This document shows, one piece after another, positions 60,589-60,663 of a DNA stretch of 60,663 bases. Within the stretch, counting starts at the first letter, position 1; each line of letters opens with the position of its first letter. The stretch lies in NCBI GenBank assembly GCA_048359995.1, contig DBGCPK010000020.1:1-60663 (forward strand), in the 5' to 3' direction. Both the position numbers and the translations under genes were made by a program. The notes beneath the pieces were generated by a model. It searched no databases and had not been told where the DNA came from. It was given only the letters and a program-made list of their open reading frames with translations. Source of the DNA: UBA3210 sp048359995 (GTDB lineage Bacteria > Bacillota_I > Bacilli_A > RFN20 > CAG-449).

Positions 60589-60663
60589 ATAACTTAGATA
60601 GTTTGGATTACCTAAGGGGAAAAAGAAAACACAACATCAGAATTGACAATTTCATCTTTAGGA

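Overview
The window reads as a moderately low-GC, gene-dense chromosome segment of an anaerobic, endospore-forming member of the Bacillota, most likely a gut-type Bacilli/Erysipelotrichia-like lineage. The reasons are a complete spoIIAA-spoIIAB-sigF-spoVAC-AD-AE-AF run, AGGAGG-type ribosome sites, many small Ser-rich lipoproteins, an [FeFe] hydrogenase and no respiratory chain genes. TGA is used as a stop (many ATGA gene overlaps), so the genetic code is standard. The lineage is inferred from gene content only.

Layout. 1-4743: a cell-surface operon of a partial secreted protein and a lipoprotein that share a tandem lectin-like module, then an SGNH/CE2-type esterase lipoprotein. 5262-11406: two NMT1/SsuA-type binding proteins, one permease, a 5'-nucleotidase-like phosphoesterase, an acetyltransferase and a CRP-type regulator whose likely binding box sits between two divergent promoters. 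11513-15617: a three-subunit [FeFe] hydrogenase resembling the NADH/ferredoxin-linked bifurcating enzymes. 15767-22226: MscS channel, Asd, cation/proton antiporter, pyrimidine nucleoside phosphorylase, D,D-carboxypeptidase and a small membrane protein. 22537-26962: an Fe3+/spermidine-like ABC transporter behind a consensus promoter whose spacer contains a G8 tract, with a cre-like operator in its leader.

27013-32705: an RDD membrane protein, then the forespore sigma-F regulon control genes joined to spoVA. 32702-34254: two tRNA anticodon-loop modification enzymes. 34442-39656: lipoproteins, DUF2188 and Nudix proteins, and a Big2-domain secreted protein followed by a 47-residue DIVTTS peptide and a tiny lipoprotein. 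39739-42588: a divergent enolase translationally coupled to a Y-family polymerase and a YolD-like partner. 42643-44688: a secreted endonuclease I lipoprotein.

44761-51636: a nearly complete, tightly overlapping shikimate/tyrosine operon (aroB-aroC-aroE/K fusion-aroQ-aroF-aroA-tyrA-nudix) with chorismate mutase facing it. 52346-59673: a U32 peptidase-like protein, the permease and ATPase of an NMT1/SsuA-type importer, two unknown genes and a TGS-domain nucleoside kinase. 59921-60357: tRNA-fMet, tRNA-Asp and tRNA-Phe, followed by AT-rich sequence with a possible integrase remnant.

The most notable signals are regulatory: the CRP box placed exactly at -41.5 of one promoter and over the start of the opposite one, the poly-G promoter spacer, two cre-like sites, nested inverted repeats ahead of the hydrogenase, and a terminator that ends at the enolase start codon.
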